Positions 17,948 to 27,234 of a stretch of DNA of 64,000 bases are shown in pieces. The position numbers were made by a program, and so were the translations under genes. The first letter of the stretch is position 1. Every line of letters begins with the position of its first letter. A model generated the notes under the pieces. That model saw only the letters and a program-made list of their open reading frames with translations. It was not told where the DNA came from and made no database searches. Source of the DNA: JASJBU01 sp963790775 (GTDB lineage: Bacteria > Pseudomonadota > Gammaproteobacteria > Chromatiales > Chromatiaceae); the NCBI GenBank assembly GCA_963790775.1, contig CAWBPR010000002.1, positions 248,001 to 312,000 on the forward strand, read 5' to 3'.

Positions 17948-19126
17948 ATGGTTTCGCTGATCCGAGATTTCCTGCGCCTGGAGTCAGCCAGTGGCATACT
18001 GCTGCTGATTGCAGCCGTGCTCGCCATGCTGGCCGAGAACTCAGCTTTCAATGTCTATTATGATGCCCTGCTGGGCACACCGGTTGAAGTGCGCATCGGT
18101 GAACTGGCCATCGCCAAGCCCTTCCTGCTGTGGATTAATGATGGACTGATGGCGATGTTTTTCTTTGTCATCGGACTGGAATTGAAGCGTGAAATTCTCC
18201 AGGGTGAGTTGTCTGATCCAGCCAGTGTGGCCCTGCCAGCCTTTGCCGCCATCGGCGGCATGGCGGCGCCCGCCCTGATCTACGTCCTGATCAATAGTGG
18301 TGATCCATTGGCGCTGAAAGGCTGGGCAATTCCATCTGCAACGGACATCGCCTTCGCATTGGCGGTACTCACCCTGTTGGGCAAACGGGTGCCGACCTCG
18401 CTGAAGTTGTTCCTGGTAACTCTGGCGATCGTCGATGACTTTGGGGCGATCCTGATCATCGCAATTTTTTATACCTCCGACCTGTCCCTGCAGTCCCTGG
18501 TTATCGCAGTGGGGGCATTGGCGGTTTTGGGCATCATGAACTGGCAGGGAGTGACCCGCCATGCGCCCTATCTGCTGGTGGGTGTAGTGATGTGGGCTGC
18601 GGTGCTGAAATCCGGTGTGCATGCCACCCTGGCTGGCGTGCTGCTGTCATTCTTTATCCCATTACGTGCGGTTGGCAGGAATGGTAAATCACCGCTGCGT
18701 GAGCTGGAACATGATCTTCATCCCACTGTAGTGTTCGGCATTCTTCCGCTGTTCGCCTTTGCCAACACCGGCGTACCGCTTGCCGGCCTGGGCTGGGATT
18801 CATTGTTCCAACCGGTGCCCCTGGGCATCGCTCTGGGTCTCTTCTTTGGCAACCAGATAGGTGTGATGGGTGTGAGCTGGCTGGTGGTAAAATTCCGCCT
18901 GGCGAAACTTCCCGCAGGGGTTGGCTGGGGAGAAATGTATGGCGTATCCATGCTGTGTGGCATCGGTTTTACCATGAGCCTGTTCATCAGTTCCCTGGCC
19001 TTCGAGCAGGGCGGGCTTGATTTTCCCGTCAACGACCGGCTCGGTATCCTGGGCGGTTCCCTGTTGTCAGCGCTCAGCGGCTACTTCTGGTTGCGCTGGC
19101 GATTATCCTCCAGGCCTGTTCCTTGA
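17948..19126 (+). CDS. nhaA: Na+/H+ antiporter NhaA
   Basis: A 392-residue inner-membrane antiporter (E. coli NhaA 388) with about 12 membrane helices. The ion-binding residues are all present: Asp in SATDIAFALAV (D133 equivalent) and the Asp pair in AIVDDFGAI (D163/D164). The pH-sensing His is in SGVHATLAGV (H225 equivalent). It exchanges two external protons for one internal Na+ or Li+ and supports growth in salt or at alkaline pH. AAGGAG lies ten bases before the ATG. The hairpin-rich leader may control expression. Confidence 0.97.
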   Translation: MVSLIRDFLRLESASGILLLIAAVLAMLAENSAFNVYYDALLGTPVEVRIGELAIAKPFLLWINDGLMAMFFFVIGLELKREILQGELSDPASVALPAFAAIGGMAAPALIYVLINSGDPLALKGWAIPSATDIAFALAVLTLLGKRVPTSLKLFLVTLAIVDDFGAILIIAIFYTSDLSLQSLVIAVGALAVLGIMNWQGVTRHAPYLLVGVVMWAAVLKSGVHATLAGVLLSFFIPLRAVGRNGKSPLRELEHDLHPTVVFGILPLFAFANTGVPLAGLGWDSLFQPVPLGIALGLFFGNQIGVMGVSWLVVKFRLAKLPAGVGWGEMYGVSMLCGIGFTMSLFISSLAFEQGGLDFPVNDRLGILGGSLLSALSGYFWLRWRLSSRPVP

Positions 19127-19478
19127 GTAAGGAAGCAACTCTAATTTGGTGTCGTTATTTAATTAAAGTTAATTAAAGATTAAGTATATATCTTATTGTT
19201 TTTTTTATTTTATTATATGGATAGCAACATCCATCGATACAGCTCCCAATAGATATAAGTAAATCACCTAATTGGAAAATATTCATAAAGACTGGGATAA
19301 TTAGCAAAAACAAGGGATTGAGAAAAGATGATTGGTTCAAATCACACAAAGTGACAGCTAAATGATATATCGACCAACAACTCACCAGCTGATTTACCTG
19401 CTTTTGCAACACTCACCCGCTGTTCTCCTGTCTCACTCAGACAACGAATTTCGCTGACAAAGCATAGAGATAGTAAAA
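19127..19478. other. AT-rich intergenic gap without a gene
   Basis: About 350 bases, strongly AT-rich from 19145 to 19345. Small minus-strand frames (for instance 19173-19412) have no ribosome site or family resemblance and were left out. Confidence 0.4.
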
Positions 19479-19548
19479 CTGATCCGTTGATTTGGATCAG
19501 TGTAGGACGAACAGGATAATGTAGCATATAGGAATAAAATTCTATTCC
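19479..19548 (+). promoter_or_regulatory. Promoter and two palindromic operators of the sulfur operon
   Basis: TTGGAT (19492-19497), 17 bases, GATAAT (19515-19520) make a plausible sigma70 promoter. The inverted repeat CTGATCC-N8-GGATCAG (19479-19500) overlaps its -35. A second palindrome, GGAATA-N6-TATTCC (19531-19548), lies between the promoter and the yeeE-like start at 19564. The placement suggests a repressor. The half-site spacing of 8 is reminiscent of persulfide-sensing ArsR-type regulators (SqrR/BigR), an inference only. Confidence 0.5.
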
Positions 19549-19563
19549 AATAAGAAACAGCTG

Positions 19564-20076
19564 ATGAATAAACTCTCAAAAACCCCTCCGGTATTCTCCG
19601 GCATCCTGATCGGGTTATCCATGTTGGCTACTTTTGTCATTGCAGGCCGTGGCATAGGAGCCAGTGGCTTTCTGACCCGCTTGATCGCCACCGTTCAATA
19701 CGAGCTTTTCCCTGAAGTCACGCAGAGAAGCGCCTATTTCGCGCCTTATTTCAAGACCGACACTCACCCCCTGGACAACTGGTTGACCTACTTTGCCATG
19801 GGTCTGGTTCTAGGCAGCCTGGTCATGAGCCTGATCCTCGGCACCTGGAAGGTCGAGGTTCTGAAAGGCGATCGCATCTCATCCTTTAAACGCCTTCTGT
19901 TGGCCCTGTTAGGTGGCTTCCTGATCGGTTTCGCAGCGCGGCTGTCCCGCGGTTGCACCAGTGGCCAGGCTCTGGTGGGAGGCGCTGAACTGGCGGTAGG
20001 CGCCTGGGTCTTCGCCCTGTGTGTCTTCGCCGGTGGTTATGCAACCGCTTATCTGGTGAGAAAACAATGGATATGA
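19564..20076 (+). CDS. YeeE/YedE-family sulfur transporter, first half
   Basis: A 170-residue membrane protein with about four helices and the conserved cysteine motif SRGCTSGQALVGGA. The family includes TsuA, a thiosulfate importer in which two such halves are fused. Here the halves are two genes. It is first in the operon behind a palindrome-flanked promoter, upstream of a polysulfide-reductase-like complex. It probably moves thiosulfate or another small sulfur anion across the inner membrane. Confidence 0.88.
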   Translation: MNKLSKTPPVFSGILIGLSMLATFVIAGRGIGASGFLTRLIATVQYELFPEVTQRSAYFAPYFKTDTHPLDNWLTYFAMGLVLGSLVMSLILGTWKVEVLKGDRISSFKRLLLALLGGFLIGFAARLSRGCTSGQALVGGAELAVGAWVFALCVFAGGYATAYLVRKQWI

Positions 20077-20861
20077 TCGCCCCATTTGCAAAAACCGGGC
20101 TGATCAGCGACGCCCTCAATCTGTGGCTTGCGATACCGGCGGGATTCCTGCTTGGCCTCGCCCTGCAGCTCGCCGGATTTACCGATGGGCGTAAGATCGG
20201 CAAGGCCTTTTACTTTAAGGACAACGATGTCCCTGTCGTGATGTTCACAGCAATCGTCACCGGCATGCTGGGGCTATGGGGTCTCGGTCTGATCGGCTAC
20301 CTGGACATCTCGCAGGTCTACCAGGTGCCTACCTACCTGCTCCCGGTGATAATCGGCGGCTTGATATTCGGTGTAGGCATGGTGGTCGGCGGTTACTGCC
20401 CGGGCACCGCCATGGCCTCTATCGTCGGCGGTAAAATCGATGCCTTGGTTTATCTCATCGGTTTCTTCATTGGCAGTCTGTTCTTTGGGGATTATTTCCC
20501 ACTCTTTGAAGATCTCTACAAGAGCGACTATCGGGGTGTCTTCCGCCTCGATGAAGCATTAGGCACCACTATCGGCATGACGATCCTGATCATGGTGGCG
20601 GTCGCGATTGGCGCCAGTCTGTTTCTCAGACTGGTTCAACACCTGGTCTGGAAAAATGTCGAACCGATTGCTTCATCCGGCTTGAGAATGACCCAATATG
20701 CGGTGGTAGGTCTGGCCCTCTCCTTGGGAGCCGTTATGGCTTTTTTCCCCAACAGCGCGTTTATTCCCAGTGAAGCTGAGGACGACAGCTTCTACATCGT
20801 ACCTCGGCCTACGCTGATCTCACCCGGCGCTATGCTCAATCCACAGGGGAAAGCAGAATGA
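20067..20861 (+). CDS. YeeE/YedE-family sulfur transporter, second half
   Basis: A 264-residue membrane protein, the partner half of the preceding gene, with the second conserved cysteine motif GGYCPGTAMASIVGGK. Seven or more membrane segments are visible. Its start (ATG 20067, or 20073 in an ATGA overlap) lies inside the end of the first half, so the two are translationally coupled. Its stop overlaps the next gene's ATG (20858). A heterodimeric transporter equivalent to TsuA is the likely product. Confidence 0.88.
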   Translation: MDMIAPFAKTGLISDALNLWLAIPAGFLLGLALQLAGFTDGRKIGKAFYFKDNDVPVVMFTAIVTGMLGLWGLGLIGYLDISQVYQVPTYLLPVIIGGLIFGVGMVVGGYCPGTAMASIVGGKIDALVYLIGFFIGSLFFGDYFPLFEDLYKSDYRGVFRLDEALGTTIGMTILIMVAVAIGASLFLRLVQHLVWKNVEPIASSGLRMTQYAVVGLALSLGAVMAFFPNSAFIPSEAEDDSFYIVPRPTLISPGAMLNPQGKAE

Positions 20862-23058
20862 AGCGGCGCGAATTCATCAAACTCTCGGGTCTGCTGGGCG
20901 CCGGAGGGGTAATGCCCTCCCTCTTGCTTAGCGGTTGCAGCAGTAAACCCCTGCCCGGTGATGGTCTGGTAAAGAAGACCCCCACCATCTGTGACATGTG
21001 TTTCTGGAAATGCGCCGGTTTCGTCTATCAGGAAAATGCCAAGCCCTGGAAAGTGGTGGGGAACCCGGAAGATCTGCACAGTTCGGGGAGATTCTGCACC
21101 CGCGGCACCGGGGGTATCGGCGCCTATCTGGATCGTGACCGGCTCAAGACCCCCTTGATCCGCCAGACCGATAAAAAGGGCCGGCAGTCTTTCCGGGAGG
21201 CCAGCTGGGAGGAGGCGATCCAGCTGATCGCCCAGCGCATGCAGGGGATTGCCGAGCAAGCACGGCGCGGACACCCTGGCTCTGTTGCATCATGGCACCG
21301 GCGCCCGGCATTTCGAACACCTGATTCGCGCCTACGGCTCGGACAGTCACGCCGAACCGGCCTTTGCCCAGTGCCGCGGCCCCAGAGATATCGCCTACCG
21401 GCTGACTTTCGGCGATTCGCTGGGTTCACCGGAACGCACCGATATGGCCAACTCCGACTGTATCGTGCTGATCGGCTCCCACATCGGTGAAAATCTGCAC
21501 AACGGGCAGGTGCAGGAACTGAGTCAGGCGCTGGAGAAGGGCACCAGCCTGATCACCGTTGACCCGAGATTCTCGGTCGCCGCGAGCAAGTCAAAGTATT
21601 GGCTGCCGATCCGTCCCGGTACGGATATCGCCCTGCTGCTGGCCTGGATGCATGTCCTGATCACGGAACAGCTTTATGACCGTGAATTCATAGAAAACTA
21701 TACTACCGGCCTGGCGGAACTCACCGAGCATATTCAGGCCTATCCACCTGAATGGGCCTATCTGCAAACCGGCCTCAAGCCTGACCTGATTCGTGATACT
21801 GCACGGGAGATGGCGCGGCATGCCCCCGCCACCCTGGTGCACCCCGGCCGCCACACCACCTGGTATGGGGATGACACGCAGCGGGGCCGGGCCATGGCAA
21901 TCCTCGCGGCCCTGCTTGGGTCCTGGGGCAGCAAGGGTGGATTTTACGTCCAGGACAAGGTCAAACTGCCGGACTTTCCCCTGCCCGACTACCCGGAACC
22001 CGCCAGCGAATCGCATGTCGTGGCGCACCGGGGGCGCTTTCCCTTGGCAAACAAAACCGTCAGCCAGGCGTTGATCGAGGCTTCCGCCGGACCGGACGCC
22101 TACTACAAGGGCTGGATCGTCTACGGTACCAATCTGCCCTCCTCGATCCCGGGCATCCGCCCCATGCTCAAGAAGGCGGCGGAGACCCTCGAACTGATCG
22201 TGGTGGTGGACACCATGCCGGCGGAGATCACCGGCTACGCGGATGTGATCCTGCCTGAGTGCACCTATCTGGAGCGCTACGATGTGCTGCGCAACTCCGG
22301 CGCACGCGTACCCTCGGTGGCCCTGAGGATGCCGGCCTTCGAACCCCGTTACGACAGCAAACCCGGCTGGTGGATTGCGCGGGAGATCGGCCTGGCCCTG
22401 GGCCTGGAAAAATACTGGCCCTGGAAGGATTACTCAGAGGTGCTGGATTGGCAGTTGAAGCAAGTCGGCAGTTCGCTGCAAGAGATGCAGAAGCTCGGGA
22501 TCAAACATTTTCCACGTAAGAAGCCCCTCTATTTCTCAGCCGAAAACCCGCCGCGCTTCTGGACCCCCAGCGGCAGAATCGAACTCTATTCCCAGCAGTT
22601 GGCGGATGCGGGTTTCGACCCCATGCCCCGCTATACCGCACCCTCAGAGCCACCGGATAACTTCTATCGGCTCAATTACGGACGCATGCCGGCGCATACC
22701 TTCGGCAAGACCACCAACAATCCCTTACTGTTTCAACTGGCGCCGGAAAACACCCTCTGGGTCAATCCCATTGTCGCCAGGCAATGGCAGCTGCAGAGCG
22801 GCAGCCTACGTCCGCCTGCAGAATCAGGACGGCATCGTCAGCAATCCAGTACGGGTGCGGGTCACCGAACGCACCGGGCTGGATGCGGTGTTCATGGCCC
22901 ATGGTTTCGGGCAACGTTCGAACAAACTACGTCTGACCAAGGGCGCCGGGGCCGATGACTCCGAGCTGATGAGCCGCCTGCTGATCGACCCGATCATGGG
23001 GGCAACCGGCATGCGGGGCAACTTCGTGACCTTCATCAAAGCAAAAGGGGCGGCATAA
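20858..23058 (+). pseudogene. Molybdopterin oxidoreductase, PsrA/PhsA-like, two frameshifts
   Basis: Reads as about 732 residues of a DMSO-reductase-family catalytic subunit if two extra bases are skipped (near 21257 and 22803). The N-terminus has a Tat motif (KRREFIK) and a lipobox-like LLLSGC. A 4Fe-4S motif follows (CDMCFWKC and, later, RFCTRG). Mo-cofactor blocks such as GRHTTWYGDDTQRGRAMA, and NSGARVPSVAL in the middle part, are seen. The last frame ends in FVTFIKAKGAA. The family reduces polysulfide or thiosulfate at the outer face of the membrane. With the next two genes it forms a PsrABC-type complex. The two lesions could be real decay or consensus errors. Confidence 0.85.
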
Positions 23059-23064
23059 TGACGT

Positions 23065-23605
23065 GTGCAATATGCAATGGTGATCGACACCCGCCTCTGC
23101 ATCGGCTGTGGCGATTGTGTCGTGGCCTGCAAGACGGAAAACAAGGTGCCCGCGGGCCTCAATCGGGACTGGATCGTGGAGGCCACCTCCGGCAAGTATC
23201 CCGAGCTGCATACCGAATTCCGCTCCGAGCGCTGCAACCACTGTTCCCACGCCACCTGTGTGACCATGTGCCCGACCGGCGCCAGTCACCATTGGCGGGA
23301 CACCAATATCGTGCTGGTGGACGCCCACAAATGCACCGGCTGCAAGGCCTGTATCGCCGCCTGTCCCTATGATGCGCGGCTGATCATGCACCCGGACGGC
23401 TATGTAGACAAATGCACCTTCTGCCATCACCGGGTGGAACAGGGCCTGGATCCCGGCCTGCGTCTCCACCTGCCCGACCCGCTGCATGCATTTCGGCGTA
23501 CTCAACGACCCGGGCAGCAAGGTGAGCCAACTGCTGAAGTCCCGCCAATATAAAACCCTGATGCCGGGTACCGGCAATCAGCCCAATGTCTACTACCTGA
23601 TCTGA
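23065..23605 (+). pseudogene. 4Fe-4S electron-transfer subunit, PsrB/PhsB-like, frameshifted
   Basis: A ferredoxin-like subunit with four cysteine clusters: CIGCGDCVVAC, CNHCSHATCVTMCPTG, CTGCKACIAACPYD and CTFCHHR followed by ACVSTCPTRC. The last cluster is restored only by skipping one extra G near 23455, after which the frame reads through FGVLNDPGSKVSQLL to TGA at 23603-23605 (about 179 residues, the usual size). It would pass electrons between the Mo subunit and the membrane subunit. GTG at 23065 is preferred because QYAMVIDTR matches the family N-terminus. Confidence 0.85.
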
Positions 23606-23613
23606 GAGCCGGC

Positions 23614-24633
23614 ATGTTGGAAGAACTACTGGTCACCCCGAGATTCAACGCCAAGGTCGATCCCCTGCTGGGCATCTGGACCTGGGAGATTTCGGTCTAT
23701 CTGTTTTTCGGTGGCCTCACCGCCGGTCTCATCGTATTCGCAGCCCTGGCAGCCCTCAACAAGAGCACTCCGGAACGCAGCTACTCCCTCAACAAACTCG
23801 CCCTGTGGGCGCCGGTCGCGCTGTCCCTGGGTATGACGACCCTGTTTCTCGATCTCGAGCACAAGCTTTTCGTGTTCCGCTTCTATACCACCTTCGAACC
23901 CACCTCACCGATGTCCTGGGGCGCCTGGATACTGATGGTCATCTATCCGGTGACCATTCTGCAGATCCTCTCCACCTTGCGTCCCGGCTACCCCTGGGCT
24001 GCCGGATTTGTCGATAAGCTCAGCATCGGCCGCTGGGTGCTGGATCTGACCAGCCGCTACCAACGGGAGATCGCCATGCTGGCGATCCCCTCTGCAGTAG
24101 CGCTCGGTATCTATACCGGCATCCTGCTCAGCGCCTTCAATGCGCGGCCGTTCTGGAACAGCGGTCTGCTGGGGGTGCTGTTTCTGGTCTCCGGCCTCTC
24201 AACGGCTGCGGCTCTGGTGATTCTGCTGGCCAAAGAGAAAGCGGAAAAACGCTGGTATGTACAGATGGATATCGGCCTGATCCTGGTCGAGATAGTGATC
24301 ATTGCGTTGCTCCTGATCAACCTGGCGACCGGTTCCGAACAGCATCTGCAGGCCCTGACCTACCTGACCAGCCTGAATGGCTATGCACTGGTATTCTGGG
24401 TGCTGTTCATCGGCCTGGGGCTGCTTGCTCCGCTGCTGGTGGAATTTATGGAACTGGTGAAGGAGCGCCGAGTCCTGGCGCTGCTGGGTCCGATCCTGGT
24501 GCTGCTGGGGGGTTATCTGTTGAGACATGTCACGGTCAATCTGGGTCAGGAGACCGCCTGGCAGGATTACCGTATGGAACACAACCCGCAGCTTCTGGAG
24601 CGGGTCAAAGTCAACTACGAACACGAGGATTGA
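23614..24633 (+). CDS. NrfD/PsrC-type membrane subunit
   Basis: A 339-residue integral membrane protein with about eight or nine helices. It anchors the oxidoreductase and exchanges electrons with the quinone pool. The N-terminal TWEISVYLFFGGLTAGLIVF and LFLDLEHKLFVFRFYTTFEP are classic PsrC/NrfD blocks. The frame is intact, unlike its neighbours. It starts eight bases after the Fe-S subunit stop and is followed immediately by the rhodanese lipoprotein gene. Confidence 0.92.
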   Translation: MLEELLVTPRFNAKVDPLLGIWTWEISVYLFFGGLTAGLIVFAALAALNKSTPERSYSLNKLALWAPVALSLGMTTLFLDLEHKLFVFRFYTTFEPTSPMSWGAWILMVIYPVTILQILSTLRPGYPWAAGFVDKLSIGRWVLDLTSRYQREIAMLAIPSAVALGIYTGILLSAFNARPFWNSGLLGVLFLVSGLSTAAALVILLAKEKAEKRWYVQMDIGLILVEIVIIALLLINLATGSEQHLQALTYLTSLNGYALVFWVLFIGLGLLAPLLVEFMELVKERRVLALLGPILVLLGGYLLRHVTVNLGQETAWQDYRMEHNPQLLERVKVNYEHED

Positions 24634-24634
24634 T

Positions 24635-25290
24635 GTGAAATTGAATAATGGCTTGAAGATGAGGCATGTCAGACTCTTGATACTGCTTGGCCTGCCGGGA
24701 ATCCTGGGCGGTTGTGGCGATGAGAGCGGCAATTATCAGCCGCCCTGGAACCGATCGCTCAGGCAGCAGCAAAACAACAGGACCGGATCACACCCGAGCA
24801 GATGGCGGACTGGATCATCAGCCGCAAGCAGGACTACCGTCTGTTGGATATCCGCAGCAAGGAGGAGTTTGACGACGGTCATATCAAGCACGCCGAACAT
24901 ATACCGCTGGCCAAACTATTGCTGCCGGAAACACTGGAGAGTCTGCCGCAGGAAAGAAAACTGGTGGTCTATTCCAACGGTTCCGAGCAGGCGGCCAAGG
25001 CGAGCGTGATGCTGCGTCTGGCAGGTTTCGATGCCTATCTGCTGCTGGGTGGTTACAACCATTGGCAGGAACGCATCCTCAATCCCGACATCCCTGACGA
25101 AGCCGCGGACGACGAGACCCCGCAAGATGCCCTGAAACGCGCTGTGAGCTGTTATTTTTCCACCTCCGGTGACCAACCGGTGATGAAAGTCCGGCAGATC
25201 GAAACAAAACAACCAAAGGGTTACACGCCGCCCGTGTTAAAACCTGGAGGAACTGGAGCGGGGGGTCCGCCGGTGGAGGAAGGTTGTTGA
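24635..25290 (+). pseudogene. Rhodanese-domain lipoprotein, frameshifted
   Basis: A lipoprotein signal (MRHVRLLILLGLPGILGGC, cysteine in LGGC) is in one frame. The rhodanese domain is in another (EPIAQAAAKQQDRITPEQMA, then DWIISRKQDYRLLDIRSKEEF). One missing base near 24745 would join them. The GTG at 24635 has GAGG upstream. The loop where the active-site cysteine should be reads VYSNGSEQAA, so the catalytic cysteine appears to be absent; it may only bind sulfur. It would work beside the PsrABC-like complex in the periplasm. C-terminal SCYFSTSGDQ contains a further Cys. Function is inferred from context. Confidence 0.72.
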
Positions 25291-25297
25291 TCGCCAG

Positions 25298-25353
25298 CGT
25301 AGGGTGCGCCATGCGCACCGCATAGTTGTCTGGTGCGCATGGCGTACCCTACG
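25298..25353. repeat. Long inverted repeat, REP-like, between convergent genes
   Basis: Two 22-base arms (25298-25319 and 25332-25353) match at 21 of 22 positions around a 12-base loop. The core is GGGTGCGCCATGCGCACC. It sits between the rhodanese and cytochrome stops, where it could end transcription from both sides. No other copy seen in the window. Confidence 0.78.
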
Positions 25354-25399
25354 TTTGTGGATCAGACAATATTAAGGCCATCATCGATTCGCCCCGATC

Positions 25400-27076
25400 C
25401 TACCGGGAGATATCCGCATTCAGGATCATCTGAATCTCCTGCCTGTTGAGAGGGCGGATATCGTCACCGGTGGATTGACCCTTGAGCTTCCCATCCAATG
25501 AAGTCCAGGCATCCGCAGGCAGACCGTCCTGCAGTGTTTTCCTGGCCGCCTGAAACTGCCACTTCCCGTCGCGCTTGCTCAAGCCCCCCTGCCCGAGCCC
25601 CAAGGCACTGGAATTGCGATGGCAGGATTCGCAGGAGCGTGAGGGCCCCGTGGTATGGGGCTCACTGAGCGCGAACAGCCGCTTGAACAAGGGTTGCTCC
25701 CAGGCCGGATGATCGACCTGCATGATCATGCCCGGTGAAACCGGGCGTATCCGATTCTGGCCATCCACACCAAGGGGAGGAAGCTCCGCCCGTAAATCCC
25801 AGCGGGTCTCGGTCCAGCGACCCGGGGTCTCCTGCTGCCGCAGATGATCCCACTGTTTGCCGCTGGGGTCATAGCTGCTGTGACAGCCATAACAGAGAGG
25901 CGCCCATTGAGTGTGGCAGGCGGAACAGGTCAGCCGGGTGTGTTGTTCCTGGTTGGAATGATCCTTTTGCTTGTACTCAGGAATCGACAGCGCTGCACCA
26001 CCGAGTTTGGGATGCAGCAAACGACTGCCGTCCTCACGGATTTCGATGTGCCAGAGCGGCGTTGCATAACGCCGGGTCAGCGGAACCTTTCTATCTGACT
26101 GGCTGCCGGGTTCGAGATAACGCTGCATTTCAGCAAAGTTGTCCGGCCAATCCTCCCGACTGACCCCGGTGACTGAAGCAAGATGGCAGTCGCCACACTC
26201 AATGTCCACCGCCTGATGCTTGAAGCCACTGTTGTCACCACCCCCCATCAGCCCGGTGGAGGTATGGCAATCGATGCAGCTCATGCCCGCCTGGTGATGG
26301 ATATCATTGGCATGCTGGATCACTGTGCGGCCATCGGTCAGTTGCAATAACTCTGTTTGAGAACCTGCCGGGTCCGGGTCCATTTCCGCCAGTCCTGCAT
26401 AATTCAGGGAGATCCTGCCGGAACGGCTGTGACAACCGAAACAGCGCGCGTCCTCAACCTTCGCTGTCAATCCGGGATGGCGTTTCTCCTCCCGCTGATT
26501 GATATGGCAAGCGGAGCAGCCTCCACCTCTGGCCTGAGTCACATCGACTGCTGGATGAATTGAAGCATGGGCCAGATGGCAACGGGCGCAGAGTTTTCTC
26601 AACATGGAGTCGGCTGGAGAATCCCCCAGAGACTCAAGACCAGATTCTATCAGTGGATGCTCACCCTCCCCCATAGCCTGACGCGTCTTCTGCACCAGCC
26701 CCTTGCCTGAATTCATCAGGCTGCCCATGACATTCCCGGCATGACGTGGATGACAGGCCGCGCAGACAGTCCTGTCCTGTTGCAGATCACCCGGTTTGGC
26801 TATCAATGCCTCATGGGCCAGAGGTAATTCCGTGGCAGCCTGATCTCCCATATGGCAACTGACGCAGGAACTGTAGGCAAAGGCATGCGCAGGAGAAAAT
26901 TCACTGGCTTGATAGATGTGACATAGAAGGCAGTTGTTGATCTCGGCCTTAACTGATATCAGACTCGTGAGAAAAAGAAACAGCACAGCCCAAATGAGAG
27001 TGATCGATCTGCTTGACCAAAAACCCAGCCATCCGGCGTTCAAACTGGTCTGACACATTGCTAAACACATCCCCAT
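25400..27076 (-). CDS. Periplasmic multiheme cytochrome c (11 CXXCH motifs)
   Basis: A 558-residue exported cytochrome. A long hydrophobic signal (ITLIWAVLFLFLTSLISVKA) precedes eleven CXXCH haem sites: CLLCH, CVSCH, CAACH, CARCH, CSACH, CFGCH, CIDCH, CGDCH, CSACH, CYGCH, CESCH. This is not the spacing of NrfA or Hao that I know, so no named family is assigned. It probably carries electrons in the periplasm, perhaps for the convergent sulfur complex. The start is uncertain among several ATG codons near 27050-27076. An intact reading frame contrasts with the damaged neighbours. Confidence 0.88.
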   Translation of the reverse strand: MGMCLAMCQTSLNAGWLGFWSSRSITLIWAVLFLFLTSLISVKAEINNCLLCHIYQASEFSPAHAFAYSSCVSCHMGDQAATELPLAHEALIAKPGDLQQDRTVCAACHPRHAGNVMGSLMNSGKGLVQKTRQAMGEGEHPLIESGLESLGDSPADSMLRKLCARCHLAHASIHPAVDVTQARGGGCSACHINQREEKRHPGLTAKVEDARCFGCHSRSGRISLNYAGLAEMDPDPAGSQTELLQLTDGRTVIQHANDIHHQAGMSCIDCHTSTGLMGGGDNSGFKHQAVDIECGDCHLASVTGVSREDWPDNFAEMQRYLEPGSQSDRKVPLTRRYATPLWHIEIREDGSRLLHPKLGGAALSIPEYKQKDHSNQEQHTRLTCSACHTQWAPLCYGCHSSYDPSGKQWDHLRQQETPGRWTETRWDLRAELPPLGVDGQNRIRPVSPGMIMQVDHPAWEQPLFKRLFALSEPHTTGPSRSCESCHRNSSALGLGQGGLSKRDGKWQFQAARKTLQDGLPADAWTSLDGKLKGQSTGDDIRPLNRQEIQMILNADISR

Positions 27077-27234
27077 GAAGTTTGGTGCTGGATGTGTCTT
27101 ATTATGTCACTCTGCATACTGAATAACAGTCATACAGAGGAAAATTGCCAGAGGATAACCTCCTCAAAATATATCGCCATTCTCGCCAATAGTTATCCGT
27201 ATATTGTGAACAGGCCCTAGTCAGTAAAACATGC

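Noticed and set aside
19173..19412. Minus-strand 79-codon frame in the AT-rich gap after nhaA
   Set aside because: No ribosome site, no recognisable family; likely chance opening in AT-rich DNA.
24802..25290. Rhodanese as a stand-alone 162-residue cytoplasmic protein starting at the internal ATG
   Set aside because: Upstream codons in the same frame extend the domain, and a lipoprotein signal lies just before in another frame, so a frameshifted lipoprotein is more likely.
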